Positions 48,698 through 59,839 of a stretch of 64,000 nucleotides of DNA are shown one piece after another (the first letter of the stretch is position 1; each line of letters starts with the position of its first letter). Origin of the DNA: Platerodrilus igneus (taxonomy: Eukaryota > Arthropoda > Insecta > Coleoptera > Lycidae). The stretch lies in assembly GCA_036346225.1 (NCBI GenBank), contig JARFIW010000170.1, forward strand, positions 5,642,501-5,706,500, written 5' to 3'. A model generated the notes under the pieces. That model was not told the origin of the DNA. It searched no databases and saw only the letters and a list, made by a program, of their open reading frames with translations. The position numbers were made by a program, and so were the translations under genes.

Positions 48698-49015
48698 TAC
48701 AGGGTGTTAAATGCTTGCTATTTACATAATGTACGAATTACTTATTTGTCTGCTAAATAAATGCAGTTTTCTGATTACTATCGCTATTTACAGTTACTAC
48801 ACGACCCTTACTACTCAAAACACCCCTAAACAATACCTTATCACAGCAATATATATATATATATTGCTGTGATAAGGGGTTGTTTAAGGGTGTAATTTAT
48901 AGTAAAGGTCGTTTAGAAATGAGAAATTACTATAGGCAGCAGAAAACTGCATTTATTTAGTAAAGAATTGAGAAATGGAGATAGTTTGTAAATAGTAAGC
49001 AGTCAACACCCTGTA
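48698..49015. mobile_element. Snap-back MITE with AT-repeat centre
   Basis: Two arms of about 150 bases are reverse complements around an (AT)n core at 48849-48864. They start TACAGGGTGTT and end AACACCCTGTA, flanked by TATA on both sides. Shared arm blocks include TAAATAAATGCAGTTTTCTG (reverse complement on the right), and the stem next to the core, CCTTATCACAGCAATATAT, is almost perfect. With no coding capacity and a terminal TA, it fits a non-autonomous DNA transposon of snap-back type. Confidence 0.75.
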
Positions 49016-49039
49016 TATAAAGTATAAGTAATTTTAAGC

Positions 49040-49118
49040 GACGCAAATAAACATAGAAAGACGCATTAGTTAGCGTAGAAACAAGGAAGGCATTCATTAG
49101 GTAAATAGAAAATATTTA
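49040..49118 (-). repeat. Partial arm of the snap-back MITE
   Basis: The reverse complement begins CTACAGGGTATTAAAT and continues TTTCTATTTACCTAATG, close to the left arm at 48698. Confidence 0.5.
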
Positions 49119-49784
49119 ATACCCTGTAGATAAAGTTTTAGTTAATTTAGGTAAAGCAAATAATGGTATTTTTCAGTGGAAGCACGCGTATATTTATAAG
49201 TAAACAATAAAGTGTAATCAGACACGCATTCAAAAGAGTTCCAAGCAATTAGATTAATACGGAGATAGAAATAGAGCTTCAGGAAGCATAATATAAATGC
49301 GTACAAATAGTTAACCATTTTTGATAAGAAAGAAGATTAAAAATTGCGTGAATAACAGGCAGATATGAAAATTAAAAGTCGAATTGCATCAGTTGTTTAT
49401 GGAAAAGCAATTAGATTTATCAAAACCCCGCATGTTGATAACGAAGACAGCTGCGACCAGCTTACAATTATTGGGAAGCATAGAAAATTACATCAGAAAC
49501 TACTTTAGATGTAATTATTTGATTGGTTAAAATGAGCGACGAGTTTGTAGACCATACCCACTGACGCAGTGAGAACTCAATAATATATTAGCAGGTACAG
49601 TGATAACGAGGTCAGTTTACAACTCAACAAAAGCCGAAGTGCGCCACCATGAAATAAAGTGATACGTAATAATAATAATTCAAAGTGAAAATTTGTAAAA
49701 GTGCTAAAATGAAAATTACGATTGCCGTTTAAACGTAAGTAGATTTTGGTGAATTTATTTTAAACTAAAACATAAAAATAATAG

Positions 49785-49930
49785 GGCTTCTAAAGCCGGA
49801 GAGACAAAATCAAATTCTAAGTCCAGGGGAAACAAACTACGATTTCTAAGTCCGAGGAAAACAGACTACGAGTAAGGGGAGAAAATAAACTACGATATTC
49901 GAGTACGTAGAGAATAAATGATGATAAACC
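49785..49930 (+). repeat. Short degenerate tandem repeat
   Basis: About three units of a ~40-base motif containing CTAAGTCCRRGG then AAACARACTACGA. Confidence 0.45.
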
Positions 49931-50049
49931 AATTTAAGTTTGGGGAAATTGATAAGAGGCAATTCTAAGTCTGAAATGAAACGACAATAAATTGGGGTGC
50001 ATAAGTTAATAATGGTAGTCCAGAGGGTAATGGCAATAATTTAAATGCA

Positions 50050-50520
50050 ATGGTTCAAGCGTGTGGATAGACAGTATTTCGAATGGGCATGTAATAATCC
50101 TACATTGGGGGAAGATAATTTTTATTCAAATGGATGCGTCGATGTGAAGAAAATAGACCAGGTCAGATTTTAGTTATAAGACATTTTATTTTTCTATATT
50201 TTTTTATTTTGAATATTGAATTTGCTTAATATAATATGAATGTGAAAGTCAACAAAAAGAGGATTTGAAAACGTATAAAGTGCGTGATATGATAACAGGT
50301 TTAGAACGTTCTACACTTCGTTTATAAAGATAATAGGTTTTTTGGTGACTTTGGGGTTTGAGTAAAAAGTATATGATTTTTAGTAAATGAGATTTAAAAC
50401 ATTAATTAATTGAAAAGTGTATTTCAAATAATTTACAAGAACTGTACAATATTTGTTTCATTATATAGAATCGAAATTAACTGAATTTTATAATTCCAAA
50501 TAAATGCTAGTCGAGGTCAT
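50050..50520 (+). repeat. Inverted repeat family E, right arm
   Basis: Partner of 47330-47800. The 2.25 kb between them contain the snap-back MITE and the 49.8-kb short repeat. Confidence 0.5.
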
Positions 50521-50802
50521 AAGATAAAGTTAATGGGAGTGATTTGTTAATTTAAACAGTTCAAGGAGGAGCTATAAGTTGAATACAAAATTGATAACAA
50601 GTAAGGCGGTAACGTATCGAATTTTGCTATTGGTAGACAAGGTTGGTTCAAGATAAAATTCAGTTAAGTTTCTGGAGGGAATTGATAGCAATATTAATAA
50701 GACAGCCCAACGTCAGAGGAGATAATTACAATTCTTGTTTATTCATAGCAATAATTAATATGACGCCCAAATGATGTGGCGCGAATAATTTAAGGAGCAT
50801 AG

Positions 50803-50803
<1 letters not shown>

Positions 50804-50834
<31 letters not shown>
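50804..50834. repeat. (AT)n microsatellite
   Basis: About 15 AT units touching the left arm of the foldback element. Confidence 0.9.
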
Positions 50835-50838
<4 letters not shown>

Positions 50839-51184
50839 TAGTTATTACACAAGGTAAGTTGATAAATACTATCGTATTACAGTTAATAAGATGAAATAAT
50901 AATTTAGACTTTTATGCAAAGCCCAAATGATCATTTCAAATCGAGCTAGTAATTGAAAGATGGAAAGTATAAGGTCTTGAACAGGACTTGAACCTGTATC
51001 TTAGTCTTTCCGGAACCATGAGTTTACCAATTACGCCACAGAGACCGATGACGATAATTGTGAAATTTACAAATTTGAAATGTTCATTTGGGCTTTGCAT
51101 AAAAGTCTAAATTATTATTTTATCTTATTAACTGTAATGCGATAGTATTTATCAACTTACCTTGTGTAATAACTACCTAATATA
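50833..51184. mobile_element. Foldback element with a tRNA-like loop
   Basis: Left arm 50833-50942 and right arm 51072-51184 are reverse complements with only a few differences over about 110 bases. Examples are TAGTTATTACACAAGGTAAG and GACTTTTATGCAAAGCCCAA. About 130 bases separate them and hold the tRNA-like sequence at 50973-51046. High arm identity suggests recent formation or gene conversion. Confidence 0.8.
50973..51046 (-). pseudogene. tRNA-like sequence, Asn-like 5' half
   Basis: Read on the minus strand, 74 bases start GGTCTCTGTGGCGTAATTGG, very close to the 5' part of animal tRNA-Asn with its A box. They contain a perfect T arm (ACAGG-TTCAAGT-CCTGT, B box) and end CAAGACC, which pairs partly with the start. 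A five-pair anticodon stem can be drawn (TGGTT/GACTA), but the loop CCGGAAA lacks the invariant U33 and would read GGA, not an Asn anticodon. The acceptor stem has two mismatches. It is more likely a pseudogene or a polymerase III promoter captured by the foldback element than a working tRNA. Confidence 0.6.
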
Positions 51185-51189
51185 TTTAT

Positions 51190-52074
51190 ATATTAAATAC
51201 TTGACTTATGGCCGTAATTTTGAGCGTCGCTTCCTGTCTATAACTGACATAAGTCAAAAACTTGACAATGTCAGATATGATTGACAAAAATGCCAAACGT
51301 AATTGAAAGTTAGGTTTATGTATAGTTGTGTATACGATTTAAATTCATTTTAATTTCATTAACCTACAATAGATTACACGTTAAAACACACCCTGTTTCA
51401 ATTGTTTTTCAAGAATGTTCTTTTTTTGTCAATAATGAATGTTTATACAGATAAAAGTATATCGTGTAGTACATTATTGAAATCGTTAAAAACAGGCTAT
51501 TTAAATGTAAAACAATTTAACATGACGTCCATAAGAAAAAATAAACCTAATGATGGTTCTAAAAAGTTGAAATGCTTTATGACGATTTCAGTTTCATCGT
51601 TTTTAGCATAAAAACTACTTTAAAAAAGTTTTTAGATTTCAAAAATTTTTGAAAACAAACAAGTTTTGGCCAAAAACAAAAAACGCATTTTTCGAAATTT
51701 TTACGATAACTAAAAAACTAACGCAGTACGATCAATTTCTTCTGTGAATATTAACAAGCACCGCAATCTTCAACTTTGTTCCAATTTAACCAACACTATC
51801 TCTTACCGTTTCTAAGATCCCAATGGTGAGCGTCCAAATTGAACAACGTATTGTATTTTGTGCACTTTCCTCTTTTATTATTTTCTAAAAAATATACCCT
51901 ATTTCACCGATAGTCAATAGTATGCGAAGAGGGTAAAGCAAGCTGACGGCTAGCAAGATTCCCCACCACTTAGACACTTACCAAATCAATAGTTATACAA
52001 TTACTTCTTTATCAACATTTATTGAAAATATTGCAAAACCAATATCAGTAGTTGTTTACGATAATCATCAGGTT
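51190..52074. other. No gene recognised
   Basis: AT-rich. A 69-residue plus-strand frame at 51402-51611 (lysine- and serine-rich) has no recognisable motif. A direct CAAAAATTTTTGAAAAC-like palindromic stretch occurs near 51640. Confidence 0.35.
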
Positions 52075-52412
52075 TAAATACAAGTACATTTCTTCATTTT
52101 AAATTTTCCGACATGGAACTGGTTTGACGCGTACCTCCATTAATTTTTATTCTAAGCTAACCTATACATTTCCCTGAAATTACTACAGCCTACAGCTTTC
52201 ACTATCTACCTCTATTTCTTTTTTCCATTCTCTGCTTCTAAAGTACTCTGTACTATACCCTCACCCCTTAATATGTGAGCCATCATCCTATCTCTCCTAT
52301 TTTTTTACTGTTTTTCACATATTTATTTCTTGCCCTACCATTTCTAGAAGCTCTTTCCTCTTAACGTTGTCTGTCCATGATATCCTGATCATACGTCTGT
52401 AGCACCACAGTA
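52075..52412 (-). pseudogene. LINE 3' fragment, same family as 23479-27365
   Basis: It parallels 9800-10125 block by block, in the same orientation: GAACTGG.T..ACGCGTA, ATTTC..TGAAATT.CTACAG, TACCTCT.TTTCTTTTT.CCAT, CTCTG.TTCTAA, GTCTGTCCATGAT and CATACGTCTG. It is a separate, older copy of the RTE-like LINE, lacking everything upstream of the C-terminal polymerase region. Confidence 0.65.
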
Positions 52413-52439
52413 GTAAGGTTGATAGGGCGAGACGCAAAG

Positions 52440-52575
52440 GCACCAAACACTACCTCTACCCTCCCACGTCGCACCTCCCACCTTCCGACTCCCACCTCGC
52501 CATTTACCACCTGACATTTTACACCTACCATCTTCCACCTCACACTTCTCAAACCATCTACCTCACACCTCCCAA
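52440..52575. repeat. CACCT-rich minisatellite-like tract
   Basis: Irregular repetition of CACCTCCCACCT-type words (CACCTCCCACCTTCCG, CTCCCACCTCGCC, CTTCCACCTCACAC) on the plus strand. A 63-residue minus-strand frame runs through it as V-R-W-E-rich low complexity and is not a gene. Confidence 0.75.
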
Positions 52576-52969
52576 TAAAATTTCATTTTAGTACTAGTTA
52601 TACACAAAAACTTCTTTCTTTATGTTTGTTCGGGGTAGTTTTAATTTTATATAGTTTTATTCGTAGTTTAAAGTTCAAATCGATGCCCGAGTATTCAATT
52701 TCCTTTTCTAGCTAATAATTAGATACATAGAGGTCGTTGAGATTTTCGAATTGCAATATGTACCGAAGTTTGCTTCCATACATAGTATTTAATTCCATAG
52801 ACAACCAGATCAATTCCTTCGTGTAATTCTTGCAGGTTATGGCAATCTTTTAGTTGTGGCTCTCCAACTATGTCCTGCATACGCATCTTGTTAGCTTGCT
52901 CGATTTCCCCTTGTAGGTGTTGGAGGCAATCCTGATTCTCCCACACACTTCTTTGTAGTTGTATTTCCA

Positions 52970-53206
52970 CCGTGACTATTATGCTCTAGGTTCCGGGTTC
53001 TAATCCCGACATGATTCTCTTGAAAAATGTTAGCTGAGCATTTTCCACAAAAATACCCGCTAGTCAGATGAGAGGTAAAATGCAGACCCCGTGTGTGTGC
53101 GTTGTCACGCACGTTAAAAAATCCCTATCTTGCTTGGAACAGCAAGAGTTCGGCAAAATTCTAAAATTTCAAGTAAAAAGATCGTGGAACGTTGGAAAAT
53201 CACATG
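52970..53206 (+). mobile_element. tRNA-derived SINE, 5'-truncated head
   Basis: It retains GTTCCGGGTTCTAATCCCGA (mutated B box), CTTGAAAAATGTTAG, the CACGCACGTTAAA block and GGAACAGCAAGAGTTCGGCA. The conserved TTTCCTGGCCAA part is lost. Open frames overlapping it on both strands are incidental. Confidence 0.8.
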
Positions 53207-55280
53207 TTGTGTATGCCACTACCTTTGGGATTATGTGACTTATAGGTTGTCAGAGCCTCGGTTAAATGATCCGAAACGCTCCTTACTATGTAAATATACA
53301 ATGTTTATGGAAACCCTCTACGTCTCGTGTACGTCAAGGTTACAAATCCCAACTTCATTTCGTCTATGTTATCGGCTATTTTGATAAATACGTTAGAAAA
53401 ATCTTTTGAATGATATACCAATTTAGTACCATCACTTTCCGGAAAGATGCCCACATAACTAGGAGGCTTTCCTACTAACCATAAAAGCATATAGCGCTCA
53501 TTTTCTCAAATAAGTTGTAGTATAACTTCTTTGTGTAAGTTCGTTCAGAATGGCTTAAATTAAAACGAAACATGAAAAATAATTGACTCATTGTAGCTTA
53601 CTTAGAGTCACCTGACAAAATAAATTTTCATATTTTGTACATACATAACATGTACTTGAAGAACTCCTATCGCGCTTAGAAACCTCGAGCAAAAACCATA
53701 TTCCAGTCCAATAAAACTAAACCTAGATCGATAGAGTAGTGTTTATTGCACATCAGAGGTTGAATTGCTGCTAGTACGTGCAGGTAAACTACAATAGCAA
53801 GTTTTAAGAGAAAACGTGAATTCCATACTAACTACGACCTATTTCATTAGTAAGAATATTGAAAAGATCCAAGAAAAACTGTGAATGAATTCACTGTCTG
53901 CATGTACGACACCTTCCAAAGTTGCTCTAGAAATAATTCAAGTATACAAATTGATTTACATATCAAGAATATGAAAATGTCTTAAAATAAGTGTACATTA
54001 AATAGTTTTGCACAAAACGTTCTATACGTACAAAAAGGAGAAAGTTGTAAAAATTCAAGTATATTTGCTTGTCGAAACGTCCTTGCTGCAGATACTCTAC
54101 ATGGAGCTTATTTATATCCAGATAAAGGATTTATTTTGTTTTACAAGAGACGAATTGACCTACTAACCTTTTCCTGTAATCGAATTTTCTCAACGTGAGG
54201 TATAGACAATATATTTAAAGAAGTGAAAGATACGGGACTTTTCCCATTGAGTTTACGAGCAAAATTCGTAAAACGAGTTTCCAACAACGGCAACCCTGCT
54301 TTCGATTTATACATCCTATTCAGCCTTGTCGCAAACATGAACTTTACAGGTCACAGATTTTTATGTGAGCTTATAATACAAGCAATTTGTGTTGTTTCGT
54401 ATCTTGCAGGATAAAAAACCGCCTACACCCATAATAAATTTTCTTTTAAAAATTACAATTAACCTAATTAATGGTAGCAAACCTAAGACGCAGAAGCTTT
54501 CAGTCACAAAAATTCTGAGAAAAATCTCAATCTTTTAAATTTTCTCCGTGTCCAGAATTTTCTCTTTACCGAGCTCGTAGACATTTGTTGTCATGCCATC
54601 TCTTAATCTTTATTACTTGAAAATCTCCAACACCAAGAAAAATTTCAGCCAAGATATAAAATTAAATTAGTTGAAGTTCCGAGATTTCTCTCGCATCAAA
54701 ACCTGCACTGTCATTTTTTATAAAGATAAATCACCTAGGTTTCTGCACAGGGCTTTAATTATTATTGATTTCTTTATAAAATATTTATATCATTTATAGC
54801 CAAGAAAACGGTAGTTTTATAAACTAAAAACAGTATTGTTGAATTATTGATTTAAAGAAAGCTTTCTTGGTTTCTTTTCTTCTCTTGGACTCATAACCTG
54901 TAGATCCATTTGGAGCTACTGTCTGATGTTTCTTGTAATAAGCTAGCACTTTTGGTGACCTGTAACTATTTTTACCCAGGTCTTTCTTAATCTAAGTCTG
55001 TGCTTTCCTCTATGTACGTTATCTTATACTTTGCTGTCTACATCCGTCCTAACCAGACTTCAAGCTTCGAAATAACCTATCACAGGCACTGCTAAACTAT
55101 GAACCGCGAGTCACCTAGTAACCCACTTAAAAATTTCAAAGTAACCCACTTGAGTTCCGCAAATAAATTATAATATATTGCTACGTCCCAAGTGGCTTCA
55201 CAAGATTTTATTTAAGATTTAATCGTAGATGAGTTTTTTGTATAATGAACCCATTAACGCCCAGTGACACCGTTTGGTAT
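53207..55280. other. No gene recognised
   Basis: Frames of 61-65 residues occur on both strands (53305-53490, 54141-54338, 54223-54414), overlap each other antisense and carry no motif I recognise. Nothing else is identified. Confidence 0.35.
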
Positions 55281-55289
55281 CACTTCATC

Positions 55290-55377
55290 TTATTTTTCAA
55301 TGCTCCACCCGAAAGTACTACATTGGCCAGGAAGCGATTATTTTTACATGGAAAATTCTGAATTTTGCCTAACCCTG
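55290..55377 (-). mobile_element. SINE 3' fragment
   Basis: The reverse complement shows GGCAAAATTCAGAATTTTCC, CGCTTCCTGGCCAATGTAGT and TTCGGGTGGAGCATTG. That is the 3' third of the SINE with its head missing. Confidence 0.8.
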
Positions 55378-55751
55378 TGTTCGATGTGTCAGTGCACAGC
55401 ATGTACCTCGTAGTGGTTGCAGCGCAAATAACTTTCTGCTGGCTTACAAGGTAACCCCCTTGCAAGGCGAAGTTTTAACTTGTATTGAAAGAAGTTAGGC
55501 ACACCTGGAGGACAGGGAATCATGACGACGTCTGTGGCAGAGAGGTTACACATGTCAACACTGAACGGTAAGGTGTCGTTGCCGTTAGTACAGAAAGCTA
55601 CAACGGCACGGTTGCGATCTAGACTGATAACCTGGTTCAACCTAATTAAAACTAACAAGACCTGTACGAAGACCTCGGGTCGTCAAAGTAATGGTGGGCG
55701 ACTGAGACGGAAAATATCTGGGCCATCAGATAATGACCGCATAAATCATGA

Positions 55752-56300
55752 ATGGAGATTTGCACTTGGAATGTCAAGGGAGTGTACGGTAAAGAGTATG
55801 AAATCATAAATGGAATGAAAGAAAGGCGCATGGATGTGCTGTGTGTGAGGGAAACGTAGCGGAAGGGGAATAATGTTGTTGAACTAGATGATGGTATATT
55901 GAATTTGTGGTCTGGAGTATAGAACAATGAGTTCGGGGCAAAAGGTGTTGGTTTAATTTTCAATGATCAAGCAACAGCGTGAACGAAACAATATGAATTG
56001 GTGACTCCCTGCAACTTGTGGGTTAGAATAAAAGTGAGCCTCAAAAAGATCTTTTTGGTAGCAGGTTATGACCTGGTAAACATCGATAGGGAGCAGTTTT
56101 GGCAATTGTTGGAAAATGTTTCAAACAAACGCGAAAGGAATGACCGTGTGGTTTTACTGGGTGATATGAATAGTTGAAGAAAATGATGAACATGTGGTAG
56201 GTCCGTTTGGTAAACCAAGAACCATCCAAAATAGAGATATATTAGTGAGTATAAGTATGGAAAAAGATTTGTTTGTATTTAACACATAGTATAAGAATTA
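55752..56300 (+). pseudogene. Third LINE, endonuclease domain, first part
   Basis: From an ATG at 55752 a frame reads MEICTWNVKG and then RRMDVLCVRET, the N-terminal signature of LINE apurinic-type endonucleases (TWNV, then DVL..QET). It continues, after stops, with GAKGVGLIFNDQ near 55940, a VAGYD-like stretch near 56065, and VVLLGDMN near 56150-56172 where GDFN is usual. Several in-frame stops make it non-functional. The domain is cut by a SINE at 56303. It differs from the minus-strand LINE in motif wording and probably belongs to another non-LTR family. Confidence 0.72.
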
Positions 56301-56302
56301 AG

Positions 56303-56600
56303 GGGCGGCTCCGTGGCGTAGTGGTATGTGTGTGACTACTACGCCCAAGGTCCCGGGTTCGAATCCCGACATGGTCCGCTTAAAAAATGTTAGGCGAGCA
56401 TTTTTCACAAAAATACACCCTCGTTCGAATGAAAGATAAAATGGAGGTCCCGTGTGTGAGTGTAGTCACGCACGTTAAAGATCCCTACCTTGCTTGGAAT
56501 AGCAAGAGTTCGACAAAATTCCAAATTGTCCAGGTAAAAAAAACTCGCTTCCTGGCCAACGCAGTACCTTCGGGTGGAGCATTGGAAAATCACATGTGAG
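56303..56600 (+). mobile_element. Full-length tRNA-derived SINE inserted in a LINE
   Basis: The 298-base element starts with a tRNA-like head: A box TGGCGTAGTGG, B box GGTTCGAATCC and an acceptor-like end. The shared body includes CACGCACGTTAAAGATCCCT and CGCTTCCTGGCCAACG. It is flanked by 14-base duplications, GTATAAGAATTAAG at 56289-56302 and GTATAAGTATTAAG at 56601-56614 (one difference). These are the mark of target-primed insertion by LINE machinery. Reading across the duplication restores the surrounding LINE endonuclease order. Confidence 0.93.
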
Positions 56601-56985
56601 GTATAAGTATTAAGACATACACAGGTACGCATGGCAAAGAAGAAATGCGCGAAGTATAATTAATTTGGTTGCATTTGATGAAAGTTTAAGAGAACTGGTA
56701 TCAGACATGAGAGTAATAAGAGAATCTGAGTGTGGGACTGATCATTTTCTGGTTTTGCCCAGAATTGATCTTAACCGAAAGTGAGTGTGGAGAAAAAATC
56801 AGAATGTGAGACACTCAAGAGTAAAAGTAGAACGTTTGTTGGAACAGTCGTCTCAAAAAGAGAACGCTAATATGTTAGATATAGAAATACGTTTCCGTTT
56901 TAGCCGCCATCAGTGCATGACTTGCCCTTTCATTTTATTTATTGACCCGAATTTGCGATGTGAATCTTTTAGCTTTTTGCATTAA
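56601..56985 (+). pseudogene. Third LINE, endonuclease domain, second part
   Basis: The continuation beyond the SINE reads RYAWQRRNARSIINLV near 56630-56680, then SDMRVIRESECGTDHFLV near 56700-56757. Here TDH stands for the catalytic S-D-H of the family. The likeness fades after about 56890 and no reverse transcriptase follows, so the element is truncated. Confidence 0.7.
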
Positions 56986-57599
56986 ATTTTACAAATTCAG
57001 TGTAATCAAACTTTTGAGAATTGAATAAATTTCATACCGAAACGTTAAGATTGATAAAAATTTTAATAATTAATTTCTTTTTTATTATTGGACAATATTT
57101 CAAAAAAATTGGCATTAAGGATTGGAATTTTCGAGGACAGGTAATTAATTTCTTGTTTTAAAGTAATCTGTTTCTAATAGTAATTTTTACAATTTAAAAA
57201 TTAGAATTTCCGTACCGATAAATACAGTTTTAATAATTATCCTCTCAATTGGGGAGGTTAGGGATCAGGTATGAAGTTTTCTTCTAATACTAATTTTTAG
57301 AGTTAGGGTAAGGAAGTATTGGAGATTGCCTAACTTAGGTTAGAAGAGACGTCGAGTAGCGTTGAGAGGCGCCTTCTTTAGTCAATTTTATTGAGTTAAA
57401 TCTAAATAAAAATGCAGAGGTGTTTTGCTGTTGTGCTTTGGATATTAAACAGTATGCGGGTCTTTGTTGCTGCTAATTTTAAAAGACCGGATAATTAAAA
57501 AAGGTCTTAAGAAATTTGTAGGAATAAAATTGAAACACAATATCTTTATCACATAGGGTAGGAAGCGTGAAGATGTTTTTATTGAGACCGCCATAATTT

Positions 57600-58290
57600 T
57601 TTTGTAAATTCCAAGGTTGAACAATGGATTTATCTTTAAAATACCGCTAAAGAGTTTTTCGGTAAAAATCTAAAAATAGGAGAACCGGCTAGAAAACATG
57701 GTCCGATTTAAAAAATTTTACAGATTTCGACTCCCCAGGAAATTCTACATTAATTTGATAGTTTTTACAATGGGCTCATCTCAAAAGACAGAGCAATGCT
57801 GTTTGGAAATAGACAGTTGATAAACACGGAATGGTTTGTAAAGGGTTGATCTCAGAATCAGTAAGGGGTGGTTCGATTTAAAAAATTGCAAGATTTCATT
57901 AGCTGAGAAAGAACAATATTAATTGACATCTTATACGGCGGAGTTACATTAAAAATATCGCTAACAATACGTAATGGCAAAAAGTCTAAAAATAGGGGTA
58001 ACGGCTACAGAATTGCCGCGATTTGAGAAATTCTAAGAGATACGAGTAGCTATGGAAAAACTATATTAATCGACATTTTACACGACGGATTTATATTAAA
58101 AATACCGTTAACAATACGTTTTAGCAAAAATCTAAAAATAGGGGTAGCGGCTAGAGCGATAGTCTGATTAAAAACTTTTTACAGATTTCGATTCTCTAGA
58201 AAATTCTATACTAATTTAATAGGTTACATGATGGGTTTATTTCAAAGGACAGAGCAATGTTGTTTAGAAATGGATTAAAGATTTTTGGTG
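57600..58290 (+). repeat. Diverged tandem repeat, unit ~150-170 bases
   Basis: About four imperfect units share AAAAATCTAAAAATAGG, a GTAACGGCTA/GTAGCGGCTAG stretch, ACAGATTTCGA, TCTA.A.TAATTT and AATACCG.TAA. The block GACAGAGCAATG occurs at 57791 and 58248. No open frame spans units. Confidence 0.65.
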
Positions 58291-59034
58291 ACCCTTTACA
58301 TAAACATTCTGGTATAATAAAAATATAGAAAATGTTCAATTAAAAAAATGAAAATAATGCCTTATACTATTTAGATAAAGTTCTGACCTGCAGTTTTCCT
58401 TGCGTGTCTTTTTGTTCTGTTACTGCGTGCTGTGGACCAGTACCCCTGGATTGATTTCAGTTGAGTTCACTTGTTGACTTTATGATACCGCTTGGTCAAA
58501 CCCCAGTCAATGCTTAAAACAATCCTCCGTTTTGTGCTCCGATGCGTAGATGCAAACCAATATTTTTATGCAATTTAGATTAATTTAAATTCGGATTTAT
58601 TTTTTTGAGTTTTCCCAGATTTCAGCTTATTACTAAGAGTTTCACCCAGAGTTCCCATATTTGCCAGATTTTCACTTATATTTCTTAATGATTACTTAGT
58701 GCCGTTTTTCAGTTAACGGCAAAACTTTTCTCGTATATTTTTCACTATTATTTTAGTTTTTATTTTTCTGTTACCACTTCCACAAAATATAATTATTTAA
58801 TTTACTATGTTCACTTTTACGTAAATTTTTAATTTAAACTGATGCAGAACGTGCTCTGGTTGAAAGAAGACTGTCTGTTTATCAAATTTGAGAGATATAT
58901 ATAAAGCAACGCCTGCATCTGACAGGATTGGTTATCGGCGTACTACGCTCAAGGTTTAAGGCATGCTATAGGATATATTCAACACTATGGGCTTTCTCAG
59001 GTATGATTTTGATAATAGCTCACCGGAACAATGC
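58290..59034. other. No gene recognised
   Basis: AT-rich. Nothing is identified besides the left target duplication (59035-59048) of the following SINE. Confidence 0.35.
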
Positions 59035-59048
59035 TGTGGTCACGTAGT

Positions 59049-59345
59049 GCGGCTCCGTGGCGTAGTGGTATGTGTGTGACTACTACGCCCAAGGTCCCGG
59101 GTTCGAATCCCGACACGGCCCGCTTGAAAAATGTTAGGCGAGCATTTTTCACAAAAATACACCCTCGTTCGGATGAGAGGTAAAATGGACGTCCCGTGTG
59201 TGAGTGTTGTCACGCACGTTAAAGATCCCTACCTTGCTTGGAACAGCAAGGGTTCGGCAAAATTCCAAATTTTCCAGGTAAAAAAAAACTCGCTTCCTGG
59301 CCAATGTAGTACCTTCGGGTGGAGCATTGGAAAAATCAAATGTAA
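59049..59345 (+). mobile_element. Full-length tRNA-derived SINE
   Basis: The 297-base element is nearly identical to the one at 56303. It is flanked by a perfect 14-base duplication TGTGGTCACGTAGT (59035-59048 and 59346-59359). The head (75 bases) pairs GCGG with CCGC at its ends and keeps both polymerase III boxes. The perfect duplication makes it the youngest retroposon insertion I see in the window. A 75-residue open frame through its body also appears in the other copy and is not a gene. Confidence 0.95.
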
Positions 59346-59839
59346 TGTGGTCACGTAGTATACCAGTTCTATATAGTGGATTTCTATAATTCGTGAACTT
59401 TTACCCGTCTGTTTGGTGTTGATGTAGGAAATCTTAATTCGACTTCTCTCGTACACAAACTTATGGCTTTATTTTTGACAAGATAATGTCTTGGGTTTTG
59501 AATTTATTTTCATGTTAAAAATCACGTACGCGAAATTTCTATAATGACGTAAATTGAAATGCGTTTCTATACATCCTGCGTGTTTGTTTTTAAATCTGCG
59601 TTTATTGCAAGAATGCTTTGTTATTTCTTTGTACCATTACATGTCCTATTTCACCAGAATTCTAATCATGATATCTAGCTTTCAATGCTCCTAATGCGTG
59701 TTTGTTTAGAATTTATAAATGCTTTCTTTTCTGATTTAAATGAATTTAATTGCGTACAGAGTTATTTATTTTACTGAATATGTTTGTATTATTGAAGAAT
59801 GTGCTTCCCGGCATTAATTAAGTCAATTGTGATCCTTAC

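Noticed and set aside
50973..51046. Functional tRNA gene
   Set aside because: The acceptor stem has mismatches, the anticodon loop lacks U33, and the sequence sits in the loop of a foldback repeat.
52361..52552. 63-residue minus-strand frame rich in V, G, R and W
   Set aside because: It is a translation of the CACCT-rich low-complexity tract.
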